Shown here piece by piece: positions 22,805-35,965 of a stretch of 64,000 nucleotides of DNA (the stretch's first letter is position 1; each line of letters opens with the position of its first letter). The notes under the pieces were generated by a model that had not been told where the DNA came from, did no database searches, and worked only from the letters and a program-made list of their open reading frames with translations. The position numbers and the translations under genes were made by a program. The stretch covers positions 2,736,392-2,800,391 of the forward strand of contig NC_133297.1 in assembly GCF_005239225.2 (NCBI RefSeq), in the 5' to 3' direction. This stretch comes from Populus alba. Lineage: Eukaryota > Streptophyta > Magnoliopsida > Malpighiales > Salicaceae.

Positions 22805-24289
22805 TTCGAAGTGAATATGATTCGTACACTAGATTATCCAGAAAATCAATTAGACGCAAATTAATAAATTTGAATAAAGATGCCATGCACACACATGGTA
22901 TCCTAGATTGCGTTGTGTAATTCTTTTGTTTTTTACAGTTACAACACATGTATTAAATGTAATAAAGATGTCATGAATGCTGTTACACTTTCAAAAATAT
23001 ATTTGTTTGCTCATCTTTTATAATTTGTTAAGCTTTTGATCTTCTTGCCTTATGGTCTTACTCTCAGCCCATTAAATTTTGTAAATAGATATGAATAATA
23101 ATAAGTTGAGGGCTGGATTTGGAGAACCAATGATGACTTTCTCTTCATTATAAATATACAAAGATTAAAATAATATTCTCGCTAAAATATGTATAATATT
23201 ATATCTGCTAACAAGGAACTTCCTCGGTATGGCAAGAAGAAAATAAAAGAAAAGGTAGAAGGCCTAACTCCATTGTCACAAGCTTTTGACAGGCTATCCA
23301 TGAATACTCTTTGTATCAAGTGTTGAGAGGGATCTGCACCCGATCCTAACAGTAACTACACCACCATGTTTAGTTATCCATCATTATGTATCAATTAACT
23401 AATTGGTTAAAAAAAATTCCCAAGAAAATATTGGGTATGCAGATTATCTTAATATGATTTTTTCAGAGAAAAATTCAAAGTTTAAATAAAAAATCATATG
23501 GAAGCATCTATGTAAATAAATGAAAAAAAATTGTTAACAATAACAAAAAAAAAATTAAAAACAATTAAGCAATTATTATAGATCAAGATATTCCATTACA
23601 TAAAATGAGATATTTACCGAATTGGATTTACTAATTTTTTTATCTAAATCAATAAAAAAAAGAATAGAAATATAAATATGAATGAAATTGATTGAATAAA
23701 CTCGCATCTTAAAAAAATATTACACACGGTCAAATATATAAGAAATAATATTTTAAAATGAATATTTTTATTTTGAAAAATAAAGTCCATTTGTATAAAA
23801 TAAAAAAAAATATATAGATAAATGAGAATAATATCTTCAAAAATCAAACATAAACATAACAATTTAAAAAAAAAAAAAAAAAACTTTATCCAAAAAAGCA
23901 TACAAAACATGTGACCTAGGTCATGAGATTAAGATAAACTCATAAACAAATCAAAGATAATTACAAAACCAATATTTAAAAAAAAAAAAAAAAAAACTAA
24001 TGCAAAACGATAAAATTGTCAAAGAAAATGAGCAAAAAAAAGATATTGAATGACATTAACTTTTCAAATCCATGACTTAGATTATAAAATCAAAAGTGCT
24101 TTAAATGAAGAAAAAAAATGTGAAACTGAATTCATAATAAATTAAATGTTCAAAGATAAAACCAGAAAAAAAAAAATCAATTATGCAAAAGGATCTAAGA
24201 AAAAATTTTAATTAAAAGAACAAGAGTGGAAAAAAAACAAGAAGAAGTTAGAGGACAAACAAAAATTTTTAATTGAAAAGTTAATTTAA

Positions 24290-24292
<3 letters not shown>
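22805..24292. other. 3' flank and AT-rich spacer of unit B
   Basis: Collinear with 2396-2932 plus 8155-9170 of unit A. It contains the uninterrupted chromovirus target site (CCATGAATACTCTTTG at about 23,299-23,314). The coding appearance of a lysine/phenylalanine-rich ORF at 23,644-23,910 is an effect of AT-rich sequence. Confidence 0.8.

Positions 24293-24354
<62 letters not shown>
24293..24354. repeat. (TA)n(TG)n compound microsatellite
   Basis: About 32 bp of TA followed by about 28 bp of TG repeats. The tract is absent at the matching point of unit A (about 9150), so it expanded after the duplication or was lost in A. Confidence 0.95.
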
Positions 24355-24355
<1 letters not shown>

Positions 24356-24603
24356 ATAAACGAAAAAACAAATAAGGGTCGTTAACTACCGTTGTTGTTG
24401 TTGTTTATTAAGCTCTTTCTCTTGAAATATAGAATTTTAAGCGATATACAGAATTTTGTCGAGCTTAATATAAATAACCCACTTGTTTTCATATGCGGGT
24501 TGTTAACTAACATGTTGTTGGAAAAATATCTTAAATATCTTACATAGAACTTCGTTGTTGTTGTTTATTAAGCTCTTTCTCTTTTTATCTTAATGAATAG
24601 AAA

Positions 24604-24895
24604 TGTTAAAAAAATAATATAAATTATATTTTAAAATTTCATTTAACAGTTTAAGTTATTAAATTGAGATGATTCTTTGCTATAGTTTTAAAATCTTGAC
24701 GATCAAGTGGTCATGTGTTCGAATCTCATCATCCCTTATTTATTTGATAAAAATTAAATGTAAAGTAATGTGGCCTATGCAAGTTTCAAGTTTAAAGAGC
24801 TTTCACTTGAAAAGGTGTGTTAGAAAATAATATAAATCATATCCTGAAACTTTACCTAACAGCTTAAACTATTAGGTTAAGATGAGTCTTTGACA
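24604..24895 (+). mobile_element. TRIM retroelement, unit B copy
   Basis: Terminal repeats 24,604-24,681 and 24,818-24,895, each 78 bp; the second starts TGTTAG and ends TTTGACA, giving TG...CA ends. The interior keeps the CAAGTGGTCATGTGTTCGAATCTC segment, but the PBS is eroded. It sits at the same place as the element at 9394-9685. Confidence 0.72.
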
Positions 24896-26341
24896 AAAAA
24901 TAACAAAAGAAAAACATTAAAAATAATTAACACAGAATTTTATGAAGCATAAAAAATTTAATTTAAAGTATAATTAGTGGATGCTTTTTCTTTAAATAAT
25001 TTATTGAAATACATATTAGTTCTAGATTTAAAATAAAATAAAAATTCTAAGCTAAATAAAAAAAATAACTAAGAAAAATAATTTTTTTTAATTGAATAAA
25101 AAATAAAATTCTTAAACTAAATAAAAAAAATAAAATATCCACCATCTGTTAACAAACAAGATAAGAACTGAAATTTTTATAGAAAAATAATCGTTGCCCA
25201 TCATCTCTTAACTTATCCTCCTTTTCTTTCTATCCAAACACGTGTATTAATTTTAGTACTTACCAGTTCGTGTGATCTTTCCATCCAAACACATGTTTTA
25301 ACACTTAGCATATGATTCACATGTTACCCACATATAGTGTACTTGTTAGAATGATTTAAATCCCAAAAAAAAAAAAAAAACCGGCATTGTAAATGCTAAA
25401 ACTGAATGCACACACGTGTTTTTTCTTCATGAAAATAAGATTTCAATCATCCTTTGTATTTGTACCGTGTAAAATTAGCTAAGGTTTGAATTATAACAAA
25501 ATAGCATGATTATCATACCCGGATTGGCCTGGTTTAATTCGTAGGTGAGTCAAGGATATATCATAAAACATATCGTTTTAGAATTTAAAAAAAAAAAAAC
25601 AAAATATTCATCATTTGAAAAATAAATAAATAAAATGATGATATCATTTTGATCAAAAAATTATAAAAAAAATATTTAAAACTAACTTAATGATGTCAAT
25701 AGAATTATGATAACTCATCGATTCAGCTAAATTTAACCATTGAACTTTTAATTTAATTCAAAAAGAAGATAACAATTAATTTTTTTCTTAAATCACCTCT
25801 GTTACTTTCAAAAATTACGTACAGTCTCACCATAAATTGTAAATTTCTCCTTCCATCCTCCCGAAATAAAAAATCTATGTCGTTCGCTAGATCTCTTTAT
25901 CATTCCTTACTCAATATGGAGATAGGCCTTCTGCAAGAAAATCATTGCCATGGCATGAAAACCAACAAACAAAAATCTGGTCATGCGGGTTGTAATTAAA
26001 AAAAAATGCAGGTACAATTACAGGGATTTGGCAAAATTAGATATAGCATAATTTATCATATTAAATAAATTTAAATTTTTAATTTTAAAATCTAATCAAT
26101 ATAATCAAAACTTTTTGAAAACAAAAGCGAGTTCAACATACCAAAAATTATATGAGTTAGTTTTTATTTTTGTATGTGTTTTAAAAGTATATTTCACTTA
26201 AAAATATATTAAATTTATTGTTTTTTAATTATAATATTATTGTGTTGATGTTAAAAAAAATTAATTTAATATATTTTTAAATAAAAAATAATATTCTTAA
26301 AGAGCATTTTACACCATAAAAATTGCAATAAAACAGGTTAA

Positions 26342-26546
26342 GACACTATTTGGGAACATGGTGCAAACCGCATTCCAAAAAAAATTAATTTTTTTTGTTA
26401 AAATTTAATATGGTTTGTATGTTTTGTATCATTTTGATATGCTCATGTCAAAAATAATTTTTAAAAAAATAAAAAAAATTATTAACATGCATTTCAGCAT
26501 GAAAAGTTATTTAAAAAGCAACTATTACCACATTACCAAACACATA
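26342..26546. mobile_element. Tourist/Harbinger-type MITE, only in unit B
   Basis: A 205-bp insertion with ends GACACTATTTGG...CCAAACACATA flanked by TAA. Unit A has the empty site ACAGGTTAAATTAAAAG at about 11,850. The internal CATTTTGATATGCTCATGTC and GCATGAAAAGTTATTT blocks match the other family members in the window. Confidence 0.85.
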
Positions 26547-28372
26547 TAAAATTAAAAGTCCATGAGGTCAGGATTGGATTTGAGCTTTATGTAGTGGCGT
26601 CTGGAGCAATTTTACAGCTGAAAAAGGCAAGTCTTTAATTTTGAGTTCATATATAATTTTCCATACCAAGAAGGTAATTACATACTGGTGAGGCATCTTA
26701 ATCATCATGATACAACTAGTCAGAATAACTTGTTTAGTTTTGCGTTTTAAAAATATTTTTAAAAAAATTTAAAATTTTTTTATTTTTTTATTAATTTTAA
26801 ATTAATATATTTTTAGTGTCTTCAAATCATTTTAATATGCTGACATTAAAAATAATTTTTTAAAAATAATAAAAAAAAACTATTAACATGCATTTTAATA
26901 CAAAAAATTATTTAAAAAAACAACTACAATCACGTTATCAAAAAGCTCCCATCTCCTTATCGACATACTGTACATAATTTTAGAAAATCTCCAGAGCAGC
27001 ACCCAGAAGCTGATCGGTATATTACCAACCTAAAAACCCAAAGATTGTTGGAGACAAATACTTTTCTTCCAACCATCTTCTCGCAGCATGCTGTCTGCAT
27101 CCCTGTTGATGCAGTCTTGTTGTTTTCTATAGTAACAAATGGTTGTCGGAACTCAAATCTTAAGAGTAAACATTGTGGCTACACCAGCTACATATACTGT
27201 CAAGTTAGGCTTCTCCCTGAATTCCCTCTTGGTTGTTTCTCTATATTTTATTTAGCTATAACCTGCTATGTATGTGAGGTTATTGTTAGGGAATCCAACC
27301 GGTGATATGCTGATAGTTATTTATTAGAAGCTAAGCACACTAACACAATATTTAACATGGTTCGATAAATCATCTACATCCACGAGAGAAGTCATTCTTA
27401 TATAGAGAGAGAACAAGATTTTACAACAATGAAAGAGGAGGAGGAATCATTCACTATACTCTACTCCTATCACTCATATTCTCTATTAGCAGTACTGTAA
27501 TGGCAGCCACTACTTGTTGTTTTTGGCAGCTCACTCTCTCTTATATTCCTCAAATCTTTGGCTCTACATCTTCTCTCTATTTTGCTTTCAAATAATATAT
27601 TTATTTATAGATATGAATAGTGAAACAACTTAGTCATAGATTATAACACTAATAATGGCAGCATATGGGTTGCACTATTTTTATCAATGGTTGGTGCAAC
27701 TATTATTGTAATCTTTTGACAATGATAACTATATTTTTTAGGGTAGGCTGCAAATGTTATATGATTAATGCATATTAATGGCAATAATCCTAACAGTTAT
27801 AAACCCTTGTTACACATACATCTCCTGCATATTCTTTTAAGCCTAAAAGATAGCACCCTTTTTGTCTCTCTTTCTCGTCTGAACAACAACTACTCAACGT
27901 ACCAAAAACATAAACGATTTCAAAATTCAACCACGTAGGGAAAATACTATATGGTGTCCTTTGTTTGCAGCATTTTAATGGCCGATTCAAAATGGCAAGA
28001 GTAAGACACAGCAAGCTAGTTGGATAGGACGAGGTCCCTGATTTCCCATCAAGGTCTTCCAATTTTTCGAAATTGGAGACGATTCGAGAAGGGAGCTAGT
28101 GTTGAAGATTACGAGGGCCAGAATAGTGATGATTAACATTTTCTTTTGCCCTTTTCCTGTTAGAGTTTTTGAAGATGGCATGAAGAGGATGATCAGATGT
28201 TGGTGTCAAGGATGCTCCATAACTTACATGTTTGATGCAGCATTCATTTTGCTTGAATGTTCTCTTGCATGTCTACGTACAGAAGTGGGAATTGATCCCT
28301 GATTTCACAAGGAGTCATCAGGTGCTACTTCATCGTTTTACTGATAATGAAAGGTGTTCTAACGAGTATGGT

Positions 28373-28648
28373 TGTTAAAGAACCAATTCAATCCAATAGT
28401 TTAAGTTTAGAATATAATTTATATTATTCTTTAACACACCCCCTCAAGTTAAAGCTCTTTAAACTTGAAACTTGCACAGACTCACATTACTTTATACTTA
28501 ATTTTTATCAAATAAATAAGAATGGTGATATTCAAACTCGTGACCGTTTGTTCATCAAGCTCTGATACCATATCAAAAAACCATCTTAACCCAAAAACTT
28601 AAATTTTTAGATAAATTACTAAAATATAATTTATATTATTCTTTAATA
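28373..28648 (-). mobile_element. TRIM retroelement with intact tRNA-Met primer site
   Basis: Reads on the minus strand. The left repeat (28,373-28,436) has TG...CA ends, TGTTAAAG to TTTAACA. The polypurine tract ACTTGAGGGGGTGTG abuts it (28,437-28,451). The right repeat spans about 28,572-28,648. The PBS at 28,559-28,570 reads TGGTATCAGAGC on the element strand, a full match to the initiator tRNA-Met complement. No coding capacity. This copy best proves the retroelement nature of the 78-bp-repeat family. Confidence 0.82.
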
Positions 28649-29940
28649 ATTACAAATTCAAATTTAGCGAGAATTGTTATTAATATTAGTTGAAACCGGC
28701 TGACCATGAATCCATATATACACATAAATCATGAAGATGTGAAAAACCTTCTCTTTTTTAAATGAGCTAGGAGACCATGACTGTTGTTGACTCTCAAGCC
28801 TCTTCTATGATTTTATTTCTATTTTTTGAAGTGCTAATAATTTATTTCCTCATTGCTAATTACTTTTAAGCTTTAATTAAGTTATAACACAATTTCCAAT
28901 TACATAAGGTCTATATAATATCCACATCTGATCTACTCGTTAAAACAATTTGAATTGATATTGCACTTACAACTTGTTTGATGTTGTGATAATTGTTATT
29001 TTTTAAATTTTTTTATTTAAATAATATTTTTTATTTTTTAAAATTTTGTTTTTAACATCAATCAAAAATAAATTAGAAACATTTAAAAAATTAATTTTTA
29101 AAAAAAATCAAGTTTTTTATGTTGCACAATGCCTTACTCCTTGAATACACGCACGTGGATTTTCTTAGTGAAAGATGTTAGTTATCTATAGATTTATTAT
29201 CCCGAGTCTAAAATTATGTGTGTCCCTTCGGTGAGTTCTTGCACAATAGCCGAGTGAACTACATAGCCCAGCCCAGTATTAAGATGGACTATAAAATTAA
29301 GTAAAAAAACAGTCAGAACTCCAAAAATATTTGGACCGAAACCTACCTGACTTTGGTTCGGAAAATAATCTGAATTACACAATGATCAAAGGCAACCACT
29401 CTTTATTAAAAAAGAGCTTTGTTTTTTTTTTTTTTCTATCATATTCAGTTCAACTGAATAATTAATACAGATGAGATTTTATATCTTAAATTTCTAGGAG
29501 TAGTCTACAACTAAATTATTGAGTTAATATTATTTTATTAAAAAAAAATTAGTGTTGGTTTGAACGGAGTTTATCATGTTAATCAAATTATTAATAACTT
29601 AATCAGATTAATAAAATTTTATTATGTTAATATTTATTATAATTTAACTAAAAAATTAGCTCGAGTAATGAATTTCTTATATTAACCTATCGGGCTGGCC
29701 GGGACTAACGTTCCTTGTTATTTTTTATTTATTTTGGTATTGAGTTGAAGAAGGTGCGCATCTCCTCTGAAAAATTCCCGTAATCACGGAAGGACTTCTG
29801 AATTCTCATTACCGCCTCCCGCCTTCCTCTCCTCCTCCGAGAAAAAAGCTCATACTCTGGTCTCAACATTTCACCGAAAAATAGACCAACAAAAGACTCG
29901 GTGTCAAAAAAAAAATTCAAATTTTGTTTCGGAATAAATT
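28649..29940. other. Intergenic region and promoter of the SERAC1-like gene
   Basis: AT-rich and without a recognisable gene up to about 29,740. A degenerate MITE-like stretch lies around 28,990-29,110. The last 200 bp become GC-richer (CCTCCCGCCTTCCTCTCCTCC at about 29,815) and probably hold the proximal promoter and leader of the next gene. No clear TATA box is seen. Confidence 0.6.
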
Positions 29941-32900
29941 ATGCTCCGTCACTGTTGCAGAAATCGAAGCTACCTCCGTCTTCCTCTCCCTCGCTCTTTC
30001 TCCTCTTGTAAAAACCCTATCGAGCCGCCAAACAATCTCAAGAGTTCCCAATATATCCTGCATAAACCACCAATACTCCACCAGAATCACCTTATTAATT
30101 CCACCGCAACCAGCACCGCCTCCTCTCTTTCTCGTAACTCCGTACTCGCTCTCTCCGCCACTCTCGTCTCCGCCGTACTCGCATCCCTCGCTTATAATAA
30201 TCTCAAGTCTACAAACCCTGATCCTAACGGTAGTAATGATTACAATCCTCTGTACGCTGCAATTGAGCAGAAGATTTCGAAGTCAAATGAATCTCTTAGA
30301 AGAATCTTTTATCACGCGAGGAAAACAGGCGTTGCGGCGTCGGTTTTATGGCAATCGCTAAGCTCTGTGCTCTCTTCTGCGAATCATGAGGTGAGGGTTG
30401 GATTTGAGCTTCGTGTGGCGGCTTTGTTGGCTGATATTGCGGCGGCAAATGCGGCACGCAGGGCGGCTTTGGTTGAGGCTGGTGGTGGTGCGGTGGTGGA
30501 TTGGTTGTTGGAGACGATTGCGGCTGGTGGAGACGGGTCTGGTTCCCAGGCTGAGGCGGCTAGGGCCTTAGCGTATTTGATTGCGGATCCTAACGTGTCC
30601 GCTGATGTCCTAGGGAGGCCTCATGCTGTGCCTTATTTGTTGCGGTTTATATTTTCGTGCCAGCCGAAGAAGAACGTGAGTGTTTTTCTTTGAATTGTGG
30701 TATCGGTAACTGATTAAATAGTGATTAGTGTTCAAAAATGTTACTTGTTGAATAACTTTGTAATTTATTGTCATCTGTGATTGATTAGTTGTGCTTTCGA
30801 ATTTGAAGTCTATGAATGATATCTAAAGAATAGTAAATAAGGCTTTAAAGATTGATTTTTGTGTCAATCTTACCTTATTGTTTCATCTGGTTGTGTTTGT
30901 GTGCAAGTTTATTTGTGTTTTTGTTATTGGGATGTGTACTCATTCCAAGTGTTGTTTTTTTTCTCTAATTGATATATTCCATTTTTGTGGGAGCAGCAAT
31001 CGAGACGTAGTTCATTCGATATCTCCGATTCCTTAAAAGGTAGGAGCATGCTTGTGGCTGCAATCATGGATATTGTCACATCCAACTGTGAGAGTTCAGA
31101 AAAGGTTTCTTTTAAGCCATCCTTGCCAGGAAATGCAGAAATGAGAGACATTGCTGCAGCCATTGAAGTTGTTGAGGAAGGTGGCTTACAGATGGACAAT
31201 GGGGGTGAAAATGAAGATGATGACGATGGTGGGAGAGGAATGAAAGGTATTGGAATTAAAATTCTTGAAGGTACAACGGTTTTAGGTCTTTCAAGGACTA
31301 GTGGGCTTGTGGAGTTGGAGAATTCTGATGCTGGTCATGTTGAATCATTTAGCCATACTCCTAAAACGGTTGCCTTGCTGCATAAGCATGACCGTTTGCT
31401 AGCAAAAGAAAATCTGTCTTCTGCTGTTGTTCCTGGACTCTGGGATGATCTGCAGTGTCAGCATGTTGCTGTGCCCTTTGCAGCATGGGCATTGGCCAAT
31501 TGGGCAATGGCATCTGAGATAAATAGATATCATATTCAAGAACTGGATCGAGATGGACAAGCTGTCATGACTGCTTTAATGGCACCTGAGAGATCTGTTA
31601 AATGGCATGGGAGCCTGGTGGCCCAGTTGCTGTTGAAGGATCGTAATCTTCCCTTGAATGATTCTGTTTCTGATTGGAGTTCCAGTCTTCTGGCTACTAT
31701 TTCACAGGCAAGCAAAAATGATGACATCCCTTTGGCTCAGATGGCTTTGTCTGCTTTTTTGCTTTCTGTTGAGAGAAGTCCAGATGCAAGGAAGATAGTG
31801 ATGGAGAAAGGTCTTCAGCTTATGAGAGACACAGCTAAGAAGACAACAAAACACAAGCAGGTACAAGAAGCATTAGCAAAGGCATTGGAGTTACTTTCAA
31901 CCGGTGATGTTCACTTATCTCTTGAAGATAGTCAGAAGTGGTCTGGCATTCTGCTACTTTGGGTTTTTGCAAAAATTTCCTCCAGTGCTACCCGATCTTC
32001 TGCTATAAAAATTCTCTCTTGCATTTTTGAAGAACATGGACCATCTACCCTTACAATTTCTCAAGGCTGGTTAGCTATTTTGCTAAATGAAGTTTTAGTT
32101 TCAAGCAAGGCGTCATTTGAAGGAGGAACTCAACCTAAAGGGGACAAAGTGAAGGTATGGAGATGCTCTTTTCCCCCTCCTTTCATCGAATCTAATAGAA
32201 GTTGAATTTCTCTGTTTTAATTGAACCTTTTTTCTCTCGTCTTGTAGAATGTTTTTATTTTTATTTTACCATGTTTGTGCATTGGTATTTATAAAGCTAA
32301 TGAACTTTTGCAGACTCAAATTGATCAGTCCAACATTCTTTTTGCTACACAGACTGCTAACCAGTTGGCAGGTGCAGTTGTGAATCTAGCTAGGAATCAG
32401 CTAGGAACAGACATTGATTCCTTTGATACTTTCCCTCTGGCAGATCTTCTTTCCATGGAACCTTTTATAGGACCACTTAAGAACATAAAGAAAGACGCAC
32501 CTAAATCTAAGGCAGCAGATTCTGCTTTGGCAACTCTTAAGGGGATCAAAGCACTGACTGAACTTTGTGCCAAGGATTCTTTATGTCAAGAAAAAATATC
32601 TGAATTCGGTGTTTTGTGTTTGGTTAGACGCCTTCTGTTGAGTGATGATTATGAGAAACTTTCTGCAATGGAAGCTTATGATGCTTCTAGGGCCCCTGAG
32701 TCGCAAGAACGGGGTGTGAATGCTGCTGGCGAGTCATCTAATGCAAATGGTAATGATCCTTCTAGTGTTCGAGTTCCACCTACAGCTCACATTCGAAAGC
32801 ATGCAGCTAGACTCTTGAATATTATTTCACTACTTCCAAAAGTCCAAAAGGTTATCCTAGCAGACAAGGCTTGGTATGAATGGCTTGAAGATTGTGCTAA

Positions 32901-35900
32901 TGGGAGGATTGCAGGTTGTAGTAACCTTAAGATACGAAGTTATGCTAGGGCAACACTCTTAAATGTGTTGTGCAACCAATATAATGGTAGCGAATCAACT
33001 AATAGCAATGCTAGTGAGACTGAAGCTGGAAATGGAAGAGGTGATTGTGCTCGTTATGGCGATATGATATTTTTGATTAATCCAGATTTGCCACACTGGA
33101 AGTATTGTGAAAAAATAGATAGCATGACGATTCAAAAAAATAAGTCGTCTTCAATTGAGGATTCTATCGCCAGTGATGGTTCAACTGGAACTAGTGCTTC
33201 AGATGCTCATAATAGGTCATATGATTGCAATGATTTGCTGAAGGACTCTGATTCAAAGGTTCCAGAGATAGATGTTGTCTTTGTCCATGGTTTGCGTGGT
33301 GGGCCTTATAAAACTTGGCGAATATCTGAGGATAAACTTTCAACGAAGTCTGGCTTGGTTGAGAAGATTGATGAGGAAGCGGGGAAGTTAGGGACATTTT
33401 GGCCTGGTGAATGGCTTTCAGCGGACTTTCCTCAAGCTCGTCTTTTTACCCTCAAATACAAGGTTTGTTTTAACTTCAATACTTGCATGAGAAGTGCTTG
33501 ATTTAAAAAGAATGATATTCATTCTTTTAAGCCTCTCTACTGGTTTTGTCTCTATCACAAGCCTCATTAATGTCTGTCTACTGTTTGAATGGCAATGCAG
33601 ACAAATCTCACTCAATGGTCCGGAGCTAGCCTACCTCTTCAGGTTTGTAATTTTTTGGTTGATATTGTGGTTGGATTGGTGCTTGACTTCATGTTGGGGC
33701 TTGCTGTTTTTTCATTTTGGGGAGTTTAATTATCAACAATTAAAAAATATGAATTAAACTACCCTAGCTAATGATTGTGACTAGTCTATTGATGGTTTTA
33801 AAATGATGCCGGTCAAACTTTTAATTTTGGGAACTTTTTAAATTTTTGCAATTCAATCATCTTGTTTACTTAAAGTAATAGATTTGACAAGTTAAGTGGG
33901 CGATACATAAGACTGGGGGTTTACATGCATATCAAGGTTAATGCTTGCATTGCTCATAGACATTTGAATTTCCCAAATGAGATGGATTTTTTTTTTTCTA
34001 AAAGTTGGTCTGATATTTTTATTCATTACTTGAGTGATCATATGGTATCATTATTCTCTTCCATGTTAGTGACCAATTGTTTGCTGTAAACATCATTTCC
34101 TTTCTGCTTTTAGCATGCTTCATTGTTATTCATGTTCTGATTATAACTTGCAGGAAGTCAGCTCCAAGCTGTTAGAGCAGCTTGTGGATGCTGGCATTGG
34201 AAATCGTCCTGTTGTATTTGTGACTCACAGGTAAGCTTTATCATTCATGTAATGTAGTACTTGTATTCTCTGTTATTGGAATCAGTGATGCTGATCTTGC
34301 TATTGTTATAATTTGCAGCTGTTTTGATATGACTTTATTTTGTTGATTGTGGGTATTTGCCAGCAGGCTTTTTGAGTGCACACGTAAAAGTATATTTTGC
34401 AGCAATAAATGACATGCTGGAACTGCTATGAATATCGTTGAGAGGACTTGTGTTATTTGAAATAGATATTTTCTTGAAAACCATTGATATAATGCGATGT
34501 GTCAGTATAAACTTGGGTCTCCAACCATTGTATTCTTCTGACACGTAATAAACATCAAGGGCGTGTAATTTGGACCCATTGTGGTTTCATGTCTTACTGT
34601 AATCCTTATTCTATGTCTGCATGCACAGCATGCTGTGATGCATTGATACAGGTTGTAATAAATGAACTCAGATAGCTCACTTTTGCAATTGAAAATGACA
34701 CGGGACTTTCAAAGAAACATGGTTTCCAAGTTTGTTAGTTCATTTCAGAATTCCACATCCATGTAGCTGGGCTGGTCTTTCAGATTTATGCTGCTTACTC
34801 AGAGCATCCTCTTGTTAAGTAACTGTTCACTGCTTGCAGCATGGGAGGCCTGCTCGTCAAACAGATGCTGCATAAAGCCAAGTCAGAAAATATTCATAAT
34901 CTTGTGAACAACACTGCTGGACTTGTAAGTTTTTGATAGATGTTACTTTAAGTTGTAATTATCAAAATTACTAGCAATTTGTTTTCTTTCATTAACTTTA
35001 TCAGGTTGGGCCCTCAAGGAGTTTAATGTGGTGTTTTTTTTTTCCTGATTTCAGGTGTTTTACAGCTGTCCCCATTTTGGCAGCAAACTGGCAGACATGC
35101 CTTGGAGAATGGGGCTAGTGCTTCGTCCTGCTCCAACTGTCTGTACACAACTGAGTACACATTGTTGGTTCACATACTAAATTTGTTATTGTTCATCTCT
35201 TGACTGATAAATTTTGATTTGCTTGTTCATAGATAGGGGAGCTAAGAAGTGGTTCTCCAAGACTCGTAGAACTTAATGATTTTATCCGCCAGCTTCATAA
35301 GAAAGGACTGGTTGAAGTCGTCAGTTTCTGTGAGGTAATAAATCTGTACTTCTCTTTCTTGTTTGATACTTGTGCTCTCCTTTTGTAGAGCGTGATGGAT
35401 TGCTGGCACTGATTTGCAGACCAAGGTAACTCCAATTGTTGAAGGATATGGGGGATGGGCCTGGAGGATGGAAATTGTACCAATCGAATCAGCTTACCCT
35501 GGATTTGGTGAACTTGTTGTAAGTGCTACTGTTTAAACTTTTCGTTTTTAGTGTTTATCTTTATACCTTTTAAGATGGTGGATGAGTTTATTGGATTTTA
35601 TGACTTCTGGAAGGGTAGGGGTTGGGTTCACCAAATCATTGCAATTTTATTTTTTTTCTCACGACATGCATGGAGGCCTAAATGCTTCCATGCTCCTCAG
35701 AGTCTTACTATTTTTTGTTTCTCAAAGTTGTTTGACCCAGGCTTTTTCAGAGACCAAAGCATGATGTGAACATGTTATACGTATTGGATTTCTGTAGAAT
35801 TTTGCATTTGACTCTTTTTCCAATATACCGAAACAGGTTCTAGACTCGACCGACCATATAAATTCATGCAAGCCAGTGTGCCGTACTGATCCTTCGTATA

Positions 35901-35965
35901 CCGAGACATTAAAGTTTTTACAGAAGCTGAAAGCCCATTATTCAGGAAGAGATGTTTCACCGTGA
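29941..35965 (+). CDS. SERAC1-like protein: armadillo-type repeats plus alpha/beta hydrolase
   Basis: Ten exons: 29,941-30,675, 30,997-32,154, 32,314-33,462, 33,601-33,642, 34,154-34,230, 34,840-34,924, 35,055-35,138, 35,233-35,334, 35,420-35,518 and 35,837-35,965. They give 1219 aa in frame. The N-terminus is Arg-rich and lacks acids (MLRHCCRNRS), as in mitochondrial targeting, and a hydrophobic helix lies at about 66-84. The central 600 residues are helical and armadillo-like. The C-terminal hydrolase has VFVHGLRGG at about 952-960, THSMGG with Ser1054, and a likely His in LDSTDH at about 1184. Animal SERAC1 acts at mitochondria-ER contacts in phosphatidylglycerol remodelling; the plant function is inferred only. 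Arabidopsis At4g34310 is the likely counterpart, from memory. Confidence 0.93.

Larger units (their letters stand above)
20436..28313 (+). repeat. Duplication unit B (patatin block)
   Basis: Counterpart of unit A without the chromovirus, the 0.94-kb DNA element and the 12,449 MITE. Its own extra pieces are a MITE at 26,342-26,546, a segment of about 200 bp at 25,375-25,585 bounded by A-rich runs, and about 200 bp around 27,500-27,620. Homology to A ends at about 28,313, after CACAAGGA; unit B then continues into sequence not seen in A. Confidence 0.9.

Noticed and set aside
23644..23910. Phe/Ile-rich 88-codon minus ORF as a membrane protein
   Set aside because: It comes from poly(A)- and AT-rich sequence, and the matching unit A region is not open in that frame.
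28500..28570. tRNA-like or SINE origin of the GTTCGAATCTC segment in the TRIM interiors
   Set aside because: The resemblance to a pol III B box is short and has no A box at proper distance; the PBS, polypurine tract and terminal repeats explain the element better as a TRIM.
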